This document shows, one piece after another, positions 52,994 through 61,313 of a stretch of DNA of 64,000 nucleotides; within the stretch, counting starts at the first letter, position 1, and the number at the start of each line of letters is the position of its first letter. Made by a program: the position numbers and the translations under genes. The notes under the pieces were generated by a model. That model did not search any database. It saw nothing but the letters and a program-made list of their open reading frames with translations, and was not told the DNA's origin. The stretch is from positions 2,108,001 to 2,172,000 of the forward strand of contig NZ_JAVDYG010000001.1 of assembly GCF_031458325.1 (NCBI RefSeq), given 5' to 3'. This DNA comes from Nocardioides marmoribigeumensis. Its GTDB lineage: Bacteria; Actinomycetota; Actinomycetes; Propionibacteriales; Nocardioidaceae.

Positions 52994-53860
52994 ATGCCGA
53001 CCCCCGACGCACCGCCCCTCGGCGAGGACCGGATCACCAGCTTCACCCGCGCGGGCCTCACCTTCGACGTCCGTGACACCGGGCCGCTCGAGGGCGACGT
53101 GGTCGTGCTGCTGCACGGCTTCCCCCAGCGCGCCGCGAGCTGGGACCAGGTGGCCGCCCACCTCCACGCGGCTGGGTTCCGCACGATCGCCCCCGACCAG
53201 CGGGGCTACTCCCCGGGCGCACGGCCCATCCGCCGGCGCGACTACGCCCTGCCGCTCCTGGCCGACGACGCCGCGGCCCTGCTCGACGCGATCGGCCGGC
53301 CGGTCCACCTCGTCGGCCACGACTGGGGAGCCGCGGTCGCGTGGCTCGTGGCGGGCAGCCACCCGGCCGTGCGGTCCCTCACCTCGGTCTCGGTGCCGCA
53401 CCCGGCGGCCTACCTCCGCGCGGTGGCCGGACCCCAGCTGCTCAAGTCGTGGTACGTCCTGCTCTTCATGCTGCCGCGGGTCACCGAGCTCATGGCCACC
53501 CGAGCGCCTGCGCGGTTCGTCGCGCAGCTGCTGGCGTTCGGCATGACCGACCAGGAGGCCGACGGGGTGCTCCGCGACGTCGTGGCGTACGGCGCGCTGC
53601 CGGGCGGCCTGGGGTGGTACCGCGCGATCCCGCTCACCGGCCGCCGCACGCGCGCGATGTGGCAGCAGAAGGTGTCGGTGCCGGTCACCCACGTATGGAG
53701 CACCGGCGACACCGCGCTGGGCCGGAGCACGGCCGAGCTCGCGGAGCGGTGGACGACCGGGCCGTTCGAGCTGGTCGTGCTCGAGGGTCTCAGCCACTGG
53801 CTGCCCGAGCAGGCGCCCGACGTGCTGGCCGAGGTCGTGCTCAGCCGGATCGAGGGCTGA
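52994..53860 (+). CDS. Alpha/beta hydrolase (epoxide hydrolase/haloalkane dehalogenase-like)
   Basis: A 288-aa alpha/beta hydrolase. HGFPQRAASWDQV is the oxyanion HG motif; the nucleophile is an Asp in VGHDWGAAVAW, typical of epoxide hydrolases and dehalogenases; YSPGARP loop after PDQRG supports it. A second acid and His (LEGLSHWLPEQAP) are in place. Substrate unknown. It ends 1 base before the convergent gene. Confidence 0.85.
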   Translation: MPTPDAPPLGEDRITSFTRAGLTFDVRDTGPLEGDVVVLLHGFPQRAASWDQVAAHLHAAGFRTIAPDQRGYSPGARPIRRRDYALPLLADDAAALLDAIGRPVHLVGHDWGAAVAWLVAGSHPAVRSLTSVSVPHPAAYLRAVAGPQLLKSWYVLLFMLPRVTELMATRAPARFVAQLLAFGMTDQEADGVLRDVVAYGALPGGLGWYRAIPLTGRRTRAMWQQKVSVPVTHVWSTGDTALGRSTAELAERWTTGPFELVVLEGLSHWLPEQAPDVLAEVVLSRIEG

Positions 53861-53861
53861 G

Positions 53862-54230
53862 CTACTCGGACCCGCCGACGTCACGTCCGTCGGCGTCGTA
53901 GGCCAGGTCCGTCACCCGTTGGTGGTGGTGGCTGATGTCGTGGCTGAGCCGCAGCAGGTGGCGGCGCAGGCGCTCGGCGTCCTCGTCGGGCGTCGCGTCG
54001 GTCAGGCGCGTGCCGAGGGAGCCGAGCCGGTCGAGCAGCCGGGTCCGCTCACGGTGGAGGCGGCCGGCTCGCGCCGCGACGGCGCACTCCTCGACCACCT
54101 CCTCGGCGGTGAGGGCGGCGCCGACCGACGCCATCCGTTGCTGCACCACGTGTCGCCACGTGCGCGGCGCGGGGGGAGGACAGACGAGAGCCTGCTCGAG
54201 ACCTGCGACGGCGAGGTTGAGTCGCTGCAT
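53862..54230 (-). CDS. Hypothetical helical protein
   Basis: A 122-aa protein, mostly helical with heptad-like Leu/Arg spacing (ERTRLLDRLGSLGTRL, AERLRRHLLRLSHDISHHHQRV), suggesting a coiled coil. I recognise no family. ATG 54230 begins the frame with a GGAGGTGATCC-like ribosome site on the minus strand upstream. The span 54231-54377 holds no other gene. Confidence 0.55.
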   Translation of the reverse strand: MQRLNLAVAGLEQALVCPPPAPRTWRHVVQQRMASVGAALTAEEVVEECAVAARAGRLHRERTRLLDRLGSLGTRLTDATPDEDAERLRRHLLRLSHDISHHHQRVTDLAYDADGRDVGGSE

Positions 54231-54377
54231 CGGATCACCTCCGGGGGGCCTGCGGGGGTGGTGGGGAGTGATCCGAGTGTGGGACCGGCGTGTCGGCTTG
54301 TCCAGATCCGGGACGGTCGGACAATGCCCGCTGCGTGAACCCGGTCCGATCAGGTCCCGCCCGCTCTGCTGTAATCG

Positions 54378-54872
54378 ATGCCCGTGCCCCCCAAGTCCCG
54401 CGAGCCCCGCGCACCCCGCCCCACGACCGCCTACGCGTTCGACCGGGCGCTGCTGGTCCGGGCGATGGGCATCCTGCTGCTGGTCAACGGCGTCGTGGTC
54501 TTCGGGGTGGCCGCGCTGACGGTCGTCGCCTCGGTCTCGGGCCTCGTCCTCAGCGTCGTCGTGGTCCTCGCCGCCCTCGTGCTCGTCACCGCCGGGACGT
54601 GGCTGGGTCGCATGCGCACGATGGTCCGCTTCGACGACGACGGCTACCAGGTGCGCGTGCTCCGCGGGGCCGGGGTGAAGCAGGCCCGCTGGCGCGACGT
54701 GGAGGACGTGGTCACCACCACCTCCGCCGGCCAGGACTGCGTCGTGCTCCGCCTGCGCGACGGGCGTACGACGACGATCCCGCTCGGCGTGCTCGAGGGC
54801 TCGCGCCAGGTCTTCGTCGACGACCTGCGGTCCCGGCTCGACCGGGGCCACGGCTACCGCCGCCTGCGCTGA
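54378..54872 (+). CDS. PH-domain (bacterial PH-like) membrane protein
   Basis: A 164-aa protein with two hydrophobic segments (about residues 28-48 and 52-74) then a bacterial pleckstrin-like domain (MVRFDDDGYQVRVLRGAGVKQARWRDVEDVVT, with C-terminal IPLGVLEGSRQVFVDDLRSRL). The family occurs in mycobacterial low-molecular-weight antigen 6-like proteins. A TGTAAT box (54370-54375) is only 2 bases before the ATG but 8 bases before GTG 54384; if transcription is leaderless the second may be the true start. Confidence 0.7.
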   Translation: MPVPPKSREPRAPRPTTAYAFDRALLVRAMGILLLVNGVVVFGVAALTVVASVSGLVLSVVVVLAALVLVTAGTWLGRMRTMVRFDDDGYQVRVLRGAGVKQARWRDVEDVVTTTSAGQDCVVLRLRDGRTTTIPLGVLEGSRQVFVDDLRSRLDRGHGYRRLR

Positions 54873-54889
54873 CCCGGCCCCGGAGTCGA

Positions 54890-54920
54890 TTGGCGGCCCG
54901 CCGAAGCCGCCCGGTAGCCT
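54890..54920 (+). promoter_or_regulatory. Promoter of tRNA-Ser
   Basis: TTGGCG (54890-54895) and TAGCCT (54915-54920) are 19 bases apart, a slightly long spacer; the -10 is 11 bases before the tRNA 5' end. It is the only promoter-like match before the tRNA. Confidence 0.45.
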
Positions 54921-54931
54921 GTCCCCGGCCG

Positions 54932-55022
54932 GGAGGTGTCGCCTAGTCCGGTCTATGGCGCCCGACTGCTAATCGGGTTTGGGGCAACAACCCCATCGAG
55001 GGTTCAAATCCCTCCACCTCCG
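54932..55022 (+). tRNA. tRNA-Ser (anticodon GCU)
   Basis: A 91-nt class II tRNA. The acceptor stem pairs GGAGGTG (54932-54938) with CACCTCC (55015-55021), with a G discriminator at 55022 and CC following, so CCA may be partly encoded. The anticodon stem is CCCGA/TCGGG around CTGCTAA with GCT; a long variable arm GGGG...CCCC and the T arm GAGGG-TTCAAAT-CCCTC are present. It reads AGC/AGU serine codons. Confidence 0.95.
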
Positions 55023-55030
55023 CCGACCTG

Positions 55031-55061
55031 AGGGCCCGTCACGTCACGCGTGACGGGCCCT
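55031..55061 (+). terminator. Terminator of tRNA-Ser
   Basis: AGGGCCCGTCACG (55031-55043) and CGTGACGGGCCCT (55049-55061) form a perfect 13-bp stem with a 5-base loop TCACG, followed by TCGTCGT. It is 9 bases after the tRNA and is likely to end its transcript. Confidence 0.85.
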
Positions 55062-55070
55062 TCGTCGTAC

Positions 55071-55118
55071 CCCGGGAGGACGCCCGGGAGGACGCCCGGG
55101 AGGACCCCCGGGAGGACC
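55071..55118 (+). repeat. 12-bp tandem repeat, four copies
   Basis: CCCGGGAGGACG (two copies) and CCCGGGAGGACC (two copies) run head to tail, with a partial fifth unit CCCGAGAC following. It is non-coding, just past the tRNA terminator. The rest of 55119-55325 is intergenic with a TAGGCT box (55288-55293) upstream of the subtilase gene and nothing else that I can support. Confidence 0.75.
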
Positions 55119-55325
55119 CCCGAGACCCCGCGGGACGACGCTGCGGACAAAGGTTCCAGCCGGACGTATCAGGCCCGGCCCCGACCCCCTCCTCGGTCTC
55201 AGGGTGCGACGTCAGAGCGGTCGTCACGCCCGGGCAGCGGAGGGCTCGGTCCCAGGAGGGGAGAGACCGGGCCCCCCGCTCGGCTCTAGGCTCAGCCCAC
55301 CACCGCTCCTACCCGGAGGTCAGTG

Positions 55326-57020
55326 ATGCAGGAGCCTGAGCAGCAGCAGCCCCTCAAGAACCCTCGAGCCCGCCTCACCCCCACGCCGCCGTTCCTGCGG
55401 GACGTCGCGCAGCAGTACCTCAACGTGCGCCTGCTCGACCCCCTCACCGCCTACCAGGTCAGGGGCCAGCACGGTATCAAGCCGACGGCGTTCCTCGCCG
55501 ACTCGCTCCTGGTCCGCGGCCGGGACCGGACGACGATCGCCACGCTGGAGGAGGTCGCCGCCGAGGCCGGCTTCAGCCTCGCGTGGGACGCCCGGGTCGC
55601 CGAGGACCAGGCGCTGCTGGACCGCGCCGAGCTGGCGAAGGACGAGCGCGAGGCGATCGAGGCCGTCTGGGTGCGCCGGGTCCGGCTCGTCCCCGCCGAG
55701 GAGCCGGTGCAGCCGGTCTACAAGCCGATCGACACGTGGCGACTCCTGCAGGCCTACCGCGTGCGCGTGATGGACGACCCGCAGCGCCTCGCGGACGTCG
55801 GCCTGGAGCACCCCGCGTCCGCCGACCCGTTCACCGGGGCGCATCCCTTCACCGGAGCCCACCCCTTCACCGGCGCCCACCCGTTCACCGGGGCGCACCC
55901 CTTCACCGGCGCCCACGGCGTCAGCGGGTCCGCCGGTCTCGACGCCTACGCCTCGCCGGGCTGGGGGGGACGGCAGCCGGTGAGCTGGAACGGGCTCGCG
56001 CCCACCCCGTCGTACGACCTGGACGGCACGGTGCCGCGACCCGTCGTCGCCGTGCTGGACACCCCCATCGGCGAGCACCCGTGGCTGCGCAAGGAGTTCG
56101 TGCGCCACGACGTCGCCGTGCTGGGGGAGCCGATCGGCCACCACGCGGAGACTCCCGCCGAGGAGGAGGCCGAGGAGAGCGGCATGACCGAGTGGATGGT
56201 CGGCGAGCTCGGCCAGGACTCCGGCCACGGCACCTTCATCGCCGGCCTGGTCCGGCAGGCCTGCCCCGAGGCCCTCGTCCTCGACGTCCCGGTGTTCGGC
56301 AACGACGGCGTCGTCGCCGAGTCCGACCTGCTCCGGGCCCTCCAGCTCATGGCCCTGCGCCAGCTGCTCGCCCGGCGCGACGCGCTGCCCGACGAGGTCA
56401 CGGAGCCGGTCGACATCCTCGTGCTCTCGCTCGGCTACTACCACGAGCAGCCGGAGGACGCCGCGTTCGACGCCCTGCTCCGTGGCCCGATCGACCTGCT
56501 CGGGCGCCTCGGCGTCGCCGTCGTGGTCTCGGCCGGCAACGACGCCACCGACCGGCCGATCTATCCCGCCGCGTTCGCCCCGCACACGCCCGCCGGGCTG
56601 ACCGCCCACCCCGGCTGCGTCCCGGTGACCGCGGTCGGCGCGCTCAACCCCGACAGCACGATCGCGCTGTTCAGCAACGACGGCCCGTGGGTCCGGTTCC
56701 GCCGCCCGGGCGCGTCCCTGGTCAGCACGATGCCGACGACGTACGACGCCGCGCTCGAGCCGACCAACGCCCTGGTCAACGCGGACGCCGAGTGGCGGAC
56801 GGGGCTCGACCCCGACGACTTCTCGTGCGGCTTCGGGGTGTGGAGCGGCACGTCGTTCGCGGCGCCCGTCTTCGCCGGTCAGCTGGCCGCCGCACTGGCG
56901 GCCCGCCTGCTCGCCGGCGACACGACCGACCGGGTCGCGCTGATGCGCGAGCTGCTCGACCAGATGCCCGGCGCGCGCGAGAAGCGGCCCCCCGCCATCG
57001 ACCCGGCGGAGGTGGACTGA
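55326..57020 (+). CDS. S8 family serine peptidase (subtilisin-like) with hexapeptide repeats
   Basis: A 564-aa protein with no signal peptide or membrane segment, so it appears cytoplasmic. The catalytic triad is D245 (VVAVLDTPIG), H301 (DSGHGTFIAGLV) and S510 (SGTSFAAPVFAG), with oxyanion Asn N405 (VVSAGND); all intact and in canonical order. Residues 168-197 are five exact copies of PFTGAH between an N-terminal about 165-aa extension and the peptidase domain. The ATG 55326 is preferred over GTG 55323 for its spacing from GGAGG (55315-55319). Next gene starts at the stop (TGATG), so it is coupled to a sigma factor. Confidence 0.9.
   Translation: MQEPEQQQPLKNPRARLTPTPPFLRDVAQQYLNVRLLDPLTAYQVRGQHGIKPTAFLADSLLVRGRDRTTIATLEEVAAEAGFSLAWDARVAEDQALLDRAELAKDEREAIEAVWVRRVRLVPAEEPVQPVYKPIDTWRLLQAYRVRVMDDPQRLADVGLEHPASADPFTGAHPFTGAHPFTGAHPFTGAHPFTGAHGVSGSAGLDAYASPGWGGRQPVSWNGLAPTPSYDLDGTVPRPVVAVLDTPIGEHPWLRKEFVRHDVAVLGEPIGHHAETPAEEEAEESGMTEWMVGELGQDSGHGTFIAGLVRQACPEALVLDVPVFGNDGVVAESDLLRALQLMALRQLLARRDALPDEVTEPVDILVLSLGYYHEQPEDAAFDALLRGPIDLLGRLGVAVVVSAGNDATDRPIYPAAFAPHTPAGLTAHPGCVPVTAVGALNPDSTIALFSNDGPWVRFRRPGASLVSTMPTTYDAALEPTNALVNADAEWRTGLDPDDFSCGFGVWSGTSFAAPVFAGQLAAALAARLLAGDTTDRVALMRELLDQMPGAREKRPPAIDPAEVD
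55827..55916 (+). repeat. 18-bp coding tandem repeat, five copies (PFTGAH)
   Basis: Five 18-base units encode PFTGAH five times in the subtilase gene. Units differ only at third positions (GGGGCGCAT, GGAGCCCAC, GGCGCCCAC), meaning the peptide, not just DNA, is kept. Copy number may vary by slippage. Confidence 0.85.
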
Positions 57021-57682
57021 TGAGCGACACCCCCGGCACCCACGGCACGCACGACACCCACGGCGCCGCCCCGACCCTGGTCACCCGCGCATCGGCCGCC
57101 TTCGCGGCCTACCAGGCCGGCGACCGCTTCGCCTTCGACACCCTCGTCGAGGTCGTCACGCCGCTGATGTGGCGCGTGACCCGCGGCGCCGGGCTCGACC
57201 CGACCACGAGCGAGGACGTCATCCAGGGCGTCTGGCTGGCGCTGCTCCGCTCCGCGGAATCGGTGCGCGACCCGCAGACGATCGTGAAGTGGGTGCTCAC
57301 CTCCACCCGCCGCGAGGCGTGGCGTCTGTCCAAGCGCACGCGCACCGACCAGCAGCGCAGCGGTGCGGTCTTCGGGGTCGACAGCGAGGAGCTGATGCAG
57401 ATCCCGGCCGCCCGCGAGGCCGGCCCGGAGGAGCGGGTGATCGCCGACGACCGCCAGCGGCTGCTGTGGGGCCACGTGCAGACGCTGCCCGAGCGCTGCC
57501 GCCAGCTGCTCGGGGTCATCGCGTACGCCGACAAGCCGGACTACGCCTCGCTCGCCGAGGCGCTCGGCATGCCCGTCGGCTCCATCGGTCCCACCCGGGG
57601 CCGGTGCCTGGCCAAGCTGCGCGACGCGCTGGCCAAGGACTCGGCCTGGGCCGGTCACCAGCAGGAAGGACTCACCCCATGA
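57020..57682 (+). CDS. Sigma-70 (ECF-like) RNA polymerase sigma factor
   Basis: A 220-aa sigma factor of the ECF size. Region 2 is about residues 25-95 (AFDTLVEVVTPLMWRVTR; EDVIQGVWLALLRSAE; WVLTSTRREAWRLSKR) and region 4 about 150-205 (LPERCRQLLGVIAYADKPDYASLAEALGMPVGSIGPTRGRCLAKLR). The Thr/Gly/His-rich N-terminal tail is unusual. The ATG overlaps the subtilase stop (TGATG); its stop overlaps the next ATG (ATGA). It would direct RNA polymerase to unknown promoters, maybe including its own. Confidence 0.9.
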   Translation: MSDTPGTHGTHDTHGAAPTLVTRASAAFAAYQAGDRFAFDTLVEVVTPLMWRVTRGAGLDPTTSEDVIQGVWLALLRSAESVRDPQTIVKWVLTSTRREAWRLSKRTRTDQQRSGAVFGVDSEELMQIPAAREAGPEERVIADDRQRLLWGHVQTLPERCRQLLGVIAYADKPDYASLAEALGMPVGSIGPTRGRCLAKLRDALAKDSAWAGHQQEGLTP

Positions 57683-58197
57683 CCGACGACGACTTCCCGA
57701 CCGGCGTGAGCGCCGACGTCGAGGCCCTCGCCACCGCTGCGATGGACCGCGAGGACGAGGCGCTGCTGCGCGAGCTCGACCTGCTGCTCCGCCAGGCCGA
57801 CCCGATGCCCGCCGACCTGGTCGACCGGGTGCAGTTCGCCCTCGCGCTCGACGAGCTGCACGCGGAGGTCGCGGAGATGACCCGCCTGTCCCTCGACGCC
57901 CTGGCAGTCCGCGCCGACCCGACCGTGGAGGCGGCGACGACGTCGCTGACCTTCAAGACCGACGCGTTCACCGCGATGGTCACCGTGACCCGCACCGGCG
58001 ACGACGCGTTCCGCCTCGACGGCTGGGTCGCCCCTCCGGTGCCGCTGCGCGTGGTCGTCCGGATGCAGGAGGGGGTGCGCGAGGTGGAGAGCGACGACTC
58101 GGGCCGCTTCGTCGTGGACGGCCTGCCCGGCGGCTTCGCCCAGCTGGTCTTCCACCACGACGGCGGGGCCGTCGTCACGCCGATGTTCGAGCTCTGA
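57679..58197 (+). CDS. Putative sigma partner (anti-sigma-like) protein, unknown
   Basis: A 172-aa protein directly coupled to the sigma gene (ATGA). Residues about 10-75 are helical and acidic (MDREDEALLRELDLLLRQAD, VQFALALDELHAEVAEM) like an anti-sigma N-domain, but no HxxxCxxC zinc motif exists. Residues about 90-172 form a beta-rich domain (LTFKTDAFTAMVTVTRTG; GRFVVDGLPGGFAQLVFHHDGG), similar to carboxypeptidase regulatory-like domains. No membrane segment, so it is cytoplasmic. Position between sigma factor and a protease suggests it binds one or both. Confidence 0.6.
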   Translation: MTDDDFPTGVSADVEALATAAMDREDEALLRELDLLLRQADPMPADLVDRVQFALALDELHAEVAEMTRLSLDALAVRADPTVEAATTSLTFKTDAFTAMVTVTRTGDDAFRLDGWVAPPVPLRVVVRMQEGVREVESDDSGRFVVDGLPGGFAQLVFHHDGGAVVTPMFEL

Positions 58198-58213
58198 GCC
58201 GCGGGACCGCCCC

Positions 58214-60784
58214 GTGTCGATGCCCACCGTGGACACCACCCCGGACGGCCTGCGCGCCGAGCTGCTCGCCGCCCGCGAGGAGGTCCACCTCGGCCGCCCG
58301 GCGCAGGCCCAGGAGCGCTACCGCTCGGTCGCGGGCGCCCTGGGCGAGGCCGACGACGGCTCCCGGGTCTTCGCCGAGCTGCGGGCCCGGGTCCTCCTCG
58401 GTCTCGCGATCGCCGACTTCGAGGTGACCGGGGACCTCGCCGCCTCGATGCGCCTGATGGACCAGGCGTCCGCGGAGCGGCAGCGCGCCGACTGCGCCGA
58501 GCTGGTCGCCCCGATCGCGGGGGCGCGGGGGCTGCTGCTGCTCAGGTGCGGCGACGTCGACCGGGCGCTGGACGCGCTGGACCAGGGCGTCGCGCTCCTC
58601 GACGCGGCGCCGGTGGGCGACCAGCTCTCGCTGCTGCTCAATCGCGGCACCCTTCACCTCGAGCGCGGGGCGCTCGACGCCGCCGCGGCCGACTTCGCCG
58701 AGTGCCTCGAGCGGGCCGGGGCGGCCGGGGACCGGATGCACGCCTGGAAGGCCCGGCACAACCTCGGCTACGTCGAGTTCCTCCGCGGGCAGCTGCCCCG
58801 CGCCCTCGCGGTGATGCGCCAGGCCGAGACCGACAACCCGGGAGCACCCTCGCCGATCGCCCTGCTCGACCAGGCCCGCGTGCTCCGGGAGGCCGGCCTG
58901 ACCGACGCGGCCGCCGACCTGCTCGAGCGGGTGGCCGGCATGTTCGAGGAGGCCGGCCTGGAGCAGGACCTCGCCGAGACCGAGCTCGCGCTGGCCGACT
59001 GCGCCCTGCTGGACCCCGACACCGTCGAGGAGTCCGTCGACCTGGCCTACTCCGCGCTCGCCCGGCTGACCCGTCGCGGCAACACCCGCTGGCAGCGCCG
59101 GGCCGAGCTCCAGGTGCTCCGCGCCGAGCGGCAGCGCGTCGAGCCGTCCGGGAGCACGGCGCTCGCCGACCTCGCCGACCGGGCCGACCACCTCGCCGCC
59201 ACCTGCGCGGGGGAGCACCGCAGCGATCTGGCCCACCAGGCCGGCCTCCTCGCCGCGGAGTGCCGGCTGCGCAGCGGGCGGTCCGCGGGCCTCCCGCCCG
59301 TGCGGCAGGGCGACGACGTCACCACCCGCCTGCACACCCGCGAGGTGCGGGCGCTCGCGCTCGACGCGGCCGGGCAGCCGCGCCGTGCGCTCGGGGAGGT
59401 ACGCCGGGGCCTCGCCGAGCTCGGCGACTACCAGCGGTCCTTCGGCTCGCTCGACCTCCGCACCGCCAGCGCCGTGCACGGGGCGGCCCTGGCCCGGCTG
59501 GGGCTCGACGTGGCGCTGCGCAGCGGGTCGGCCGCCGCGGTGTTCGACGTGGTCGAGCGGGGGCGGGCCGTCTCGACCCGCCTGCCACCGGTGCGCCCGC
59601 CCGAGGACCTCGGCACCGCCGCCCTGCTCGCCGAGCTCCGCCGGGCCGAGGAGGAGCTGCGGGCCCACGAGGGCGACGCGGCAGACGGCGAGTCCGCGCA
59701 CCTGCGCCGCCGCGTCGGCCACCTCCAGCGCGAGGTCCGTGAGCTGGCCTGGACCCAGGGCGACCACGACGACGGCGCCGAGCCCGAGGCGGCCGCCGAG
59801 GCCCCCCGGGCCGGCGCGGTCCGGTCGACGCTCCGCGAGGCGGGGCAGACACTGGTCAGCTTCGCCCGCGACCGGGGCGAGTGGGTCGCGGTCGTGCTGG
59901 GCCGTCGTACCCCCTCGGTGCACCGGCTCGCCCGCATCGACGTGGTCGCCTCCCGGGTCAGCCGGCTGCGCGCCGACCTCGACGCGCTCGCCATGCCGTT
60001 CCTGCCGGACGGGATCCGCGACGTCGTCCGGGCCTCCGCCGAGGGCGTGCTGGCCGAGCTGGAGGCGACGCTGCTGACGCCGCTGGGGGTCGACGGACCG
60101 CTGGTGGTCTCCTGCTCGGGCGACCTCTGCTTCCTCCCGTGGGGCCTGCTCCCCTCGCGGCGCGGGCTGCCGACGGTCACCGCGCCGAGCGCCGCGGCGT
60201 GGCTGCGGGGCCACGCCGCGCGGGCGCAGGGGCGTGGCGACCGGGTCGTCGCGCTGGCCGGCCCCGACCTGCGCCAGGCCGCCCCCGAGGCGCGGGCCGT
60301 GGCCCAGACCTGGCCCGGGGCGACGCTGCTGGACGGACCGGCCGCGACCGGCGAGGCGATGCGCGAGGCGTTGGCCGGCGCCGACCTCGTCCACGTGGCC
60401 GCCCACGGGACCCACCGCCAGGACAACCCGCTGTTCTCCAGCGTGCGTCTGGCCGACGGGGCGCTCTACGCCTACGAGCTCGGGCGCAGCGGTGAGGGCT
60501 TCGCGGGCTGCGTGGTGCTCTCGGCCTGCGACGCCGGCCTGGCGACGTTCCGCCCCGGTGACGAGTCGCTCGGCCTCTCGCAGGTGCTGCTCCAGCTGGG
60601 GGCCCAGGTGGTGGTGGCCGCGGTGGCCCGGGTCAACGACGAGGCCTCGGCCACGCTGATGACCCGGCTGCACGCCGAGGTGGCCGCCGGGACCGACGTG
60701 GCGGGCGCGCTGGCGGCGGTCCAGCACGATCTTGCAGAGGACGGCACGCTCGTCGCCCTCGCAGCGGTGGGCGGGACGTGGTGA
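58214..60784 (+). CDS. TPR-CHAT (caspase-like) peptidase
   Basis: An 856-aa protein. Residues about 15-450 are a run of TPR-like helical repeats; about 600-856 is a CHAT domain with the catalytic dyad H731 (VHVAAHGTH) and C772 (VLSACDAG), so the protease should be active. Family features ESLGLSQVLLQLGAQVVVAA are present. No signal peptide. CHAT domains cleave protein partners in stress and defence responses; here the small 172-aa protein and the subtilase upstream are candidate partners. GTG 58214 is 16 bases after the preceding stop; ATG 58220 is an alternative start. Confidence 0.88.
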   Translation: MSMPTVDTTPDGLRAELLAAREEVHLGRPAQAQERYRSVAGALGEADDGSRVFAELRARVLLGLAIADFEVTGDLAASMRLMDQASAERQRADCAELVAPIAGARGLLLLRCGDVDRALDALDQGVALLDAAPVGDQLSLLLNRGTLHLERGALDAAAADFAECLERAGAAGDRMHAWKARHNLGYVEFLRGQLPRALAVMRQAETDNPGAPSPIALLDQARVLREAGLTDAAADLLERVAGMFEEAGLEQDLAETELALADCALLDPDTVEESVDLAYSALARLTRRGNTRWQRRAELQVLRAERQRVEPSGSTALADLADRADHLAATCAGEHRSDLAHQAGLLAAECRLRSGRSAGLPPVRQGDDVTTRLHTREVRALALDAAGQPRRALGEVRRGLAELGDYQRSFGSLDLRTASAVHGAALARLGLDVALRSGSAAAVFDVVERGRAVSTRLPPVRPPEDLGTAALLAELRRAEEELRAHEGDAADGESAHLRRRVGHLQREVRELAWTQGDHDDGAEPEAAAEAPRAGAVRSTLREAGQTLVSFARDRGEWVAVVLGRRTPSVHRLARIDVVASRVSRLRADLDALAMPFLPDGIRDVVRASAEGVLAELEATLLTPLGVDGPLVVSCSGDLCFLPWGLLPSRRGLPTVTAPSAAAWLRGHAARAQGRGDRVVALAGPDLRQAAPEARAVAQTWPGATLLDGPAATGEAMREALAGADLVHVAAHGTHRQDNPLFSSVRLADGALYAYELGRSGEGFAGCVVLSACDAGLATFRPGDESLGLSQVLLQLGAQVVVAAVARVNDEASATLMTRLHAEVAAGTDVAGALAAVQHDLAEDGTLVALAAVGGTW

Positions 60785-60940
60785 CTTAGCCAGATTCTGC
60801 AAGAAAATGCAGTGCAATCACCTGCGGTCCGTTCCGGTGGCGACCGGCTCGGTGAGGCCCACACAATAGTGACCACGAGCTCCCCTCACCCCCGGCCCGG
60901 GATCGCACCCGGAGGGAGGCTCGCCGAGGAGGGACCCCCG
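60785..60940 (+). other. Intergenic span with complementary AT-richer motifs
   Basis: TCTGCAAG (60796-60803) is the reverse complement of CTTGCAGA (60731-60738) inside the CHAT gene end, and CTGCA-AGAAAA-TGCAG forms a small hairpin next to it. This AT-richer patch stands out from the surrounding GC-rich DNA. CACAATAG further on may be a -10 region for the small peptide gene. No coding feature is seen. Confidence 0.4.
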
Positions 60941-61090
60941 ATGAGCAAGCGCACCGTCACCCGCATCGTCAGCACGGTCGTCGCGACCGCCGCCCTGGCG
61001 TTCAGCGTGACCGCCCCGGCTGCGGAGGCAGCCAACACCAAGCAGGGCAAGCACCAGGTCATCCAGTACAAGGACACCGGCTGGGACTGA
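60941..61090 (+). CDS. Small secreted peptide precursor
   Basis: A 49-aa protein with a clean signal peptide: basic start KRTVTR, hydrophobic core VVATAALAFSV, and AxA site PAAEA-AN near residue 30-31. The mature part would be about 19 residues, ANTKQGKHQVIQYKDTGWD. The ribosome site GAGGAGGGA is 6 bases before ATG 60941. It follows the CHAT gene by 156 bases and faces a LuxR-type gene. I recognise no family; a signalling or substrate peptide is possible. Confidence 0.7.
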   Translation: MSKRTVTRIVSTVVATAALAFSVTAPAAEAANTKQGKHQVIQYKDTGWD

Positions 61091-61313
61091 CACCCCCGGC
61101 TCCGGCCGCGGTCCCGTCCGAGACACCGCCTGCCTGCAGAGGAAAGGAACGCACCACCACCCCACCTCACCCACCGAAACGGAAGCGGATCATCACGTTC
61201 TCCCACCCAACCCCCACGTGGTCGTTCCGCGAGTGAACCTCACCAGTGGCCGTCACCCCAGTCGACTGCATGCCCCCCAGACTCGCAGTCGGTTCGGCCA
61301 GGTGGACAAGCTC

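Noticed and set aside
54932-55022. tRNA-Ser as attachment site of an integrated island carrying the protease cassette
   Set aside because: No copy of the tRNA 3' end, integrase or base composition change was seen within the window.
55326-60784. Part of a CRISPR type III-E system
   Set aside because: No CRISPR array, Cas gene or gRAMP protein is present; only the TPR-CHAT and sigma logic is similar.
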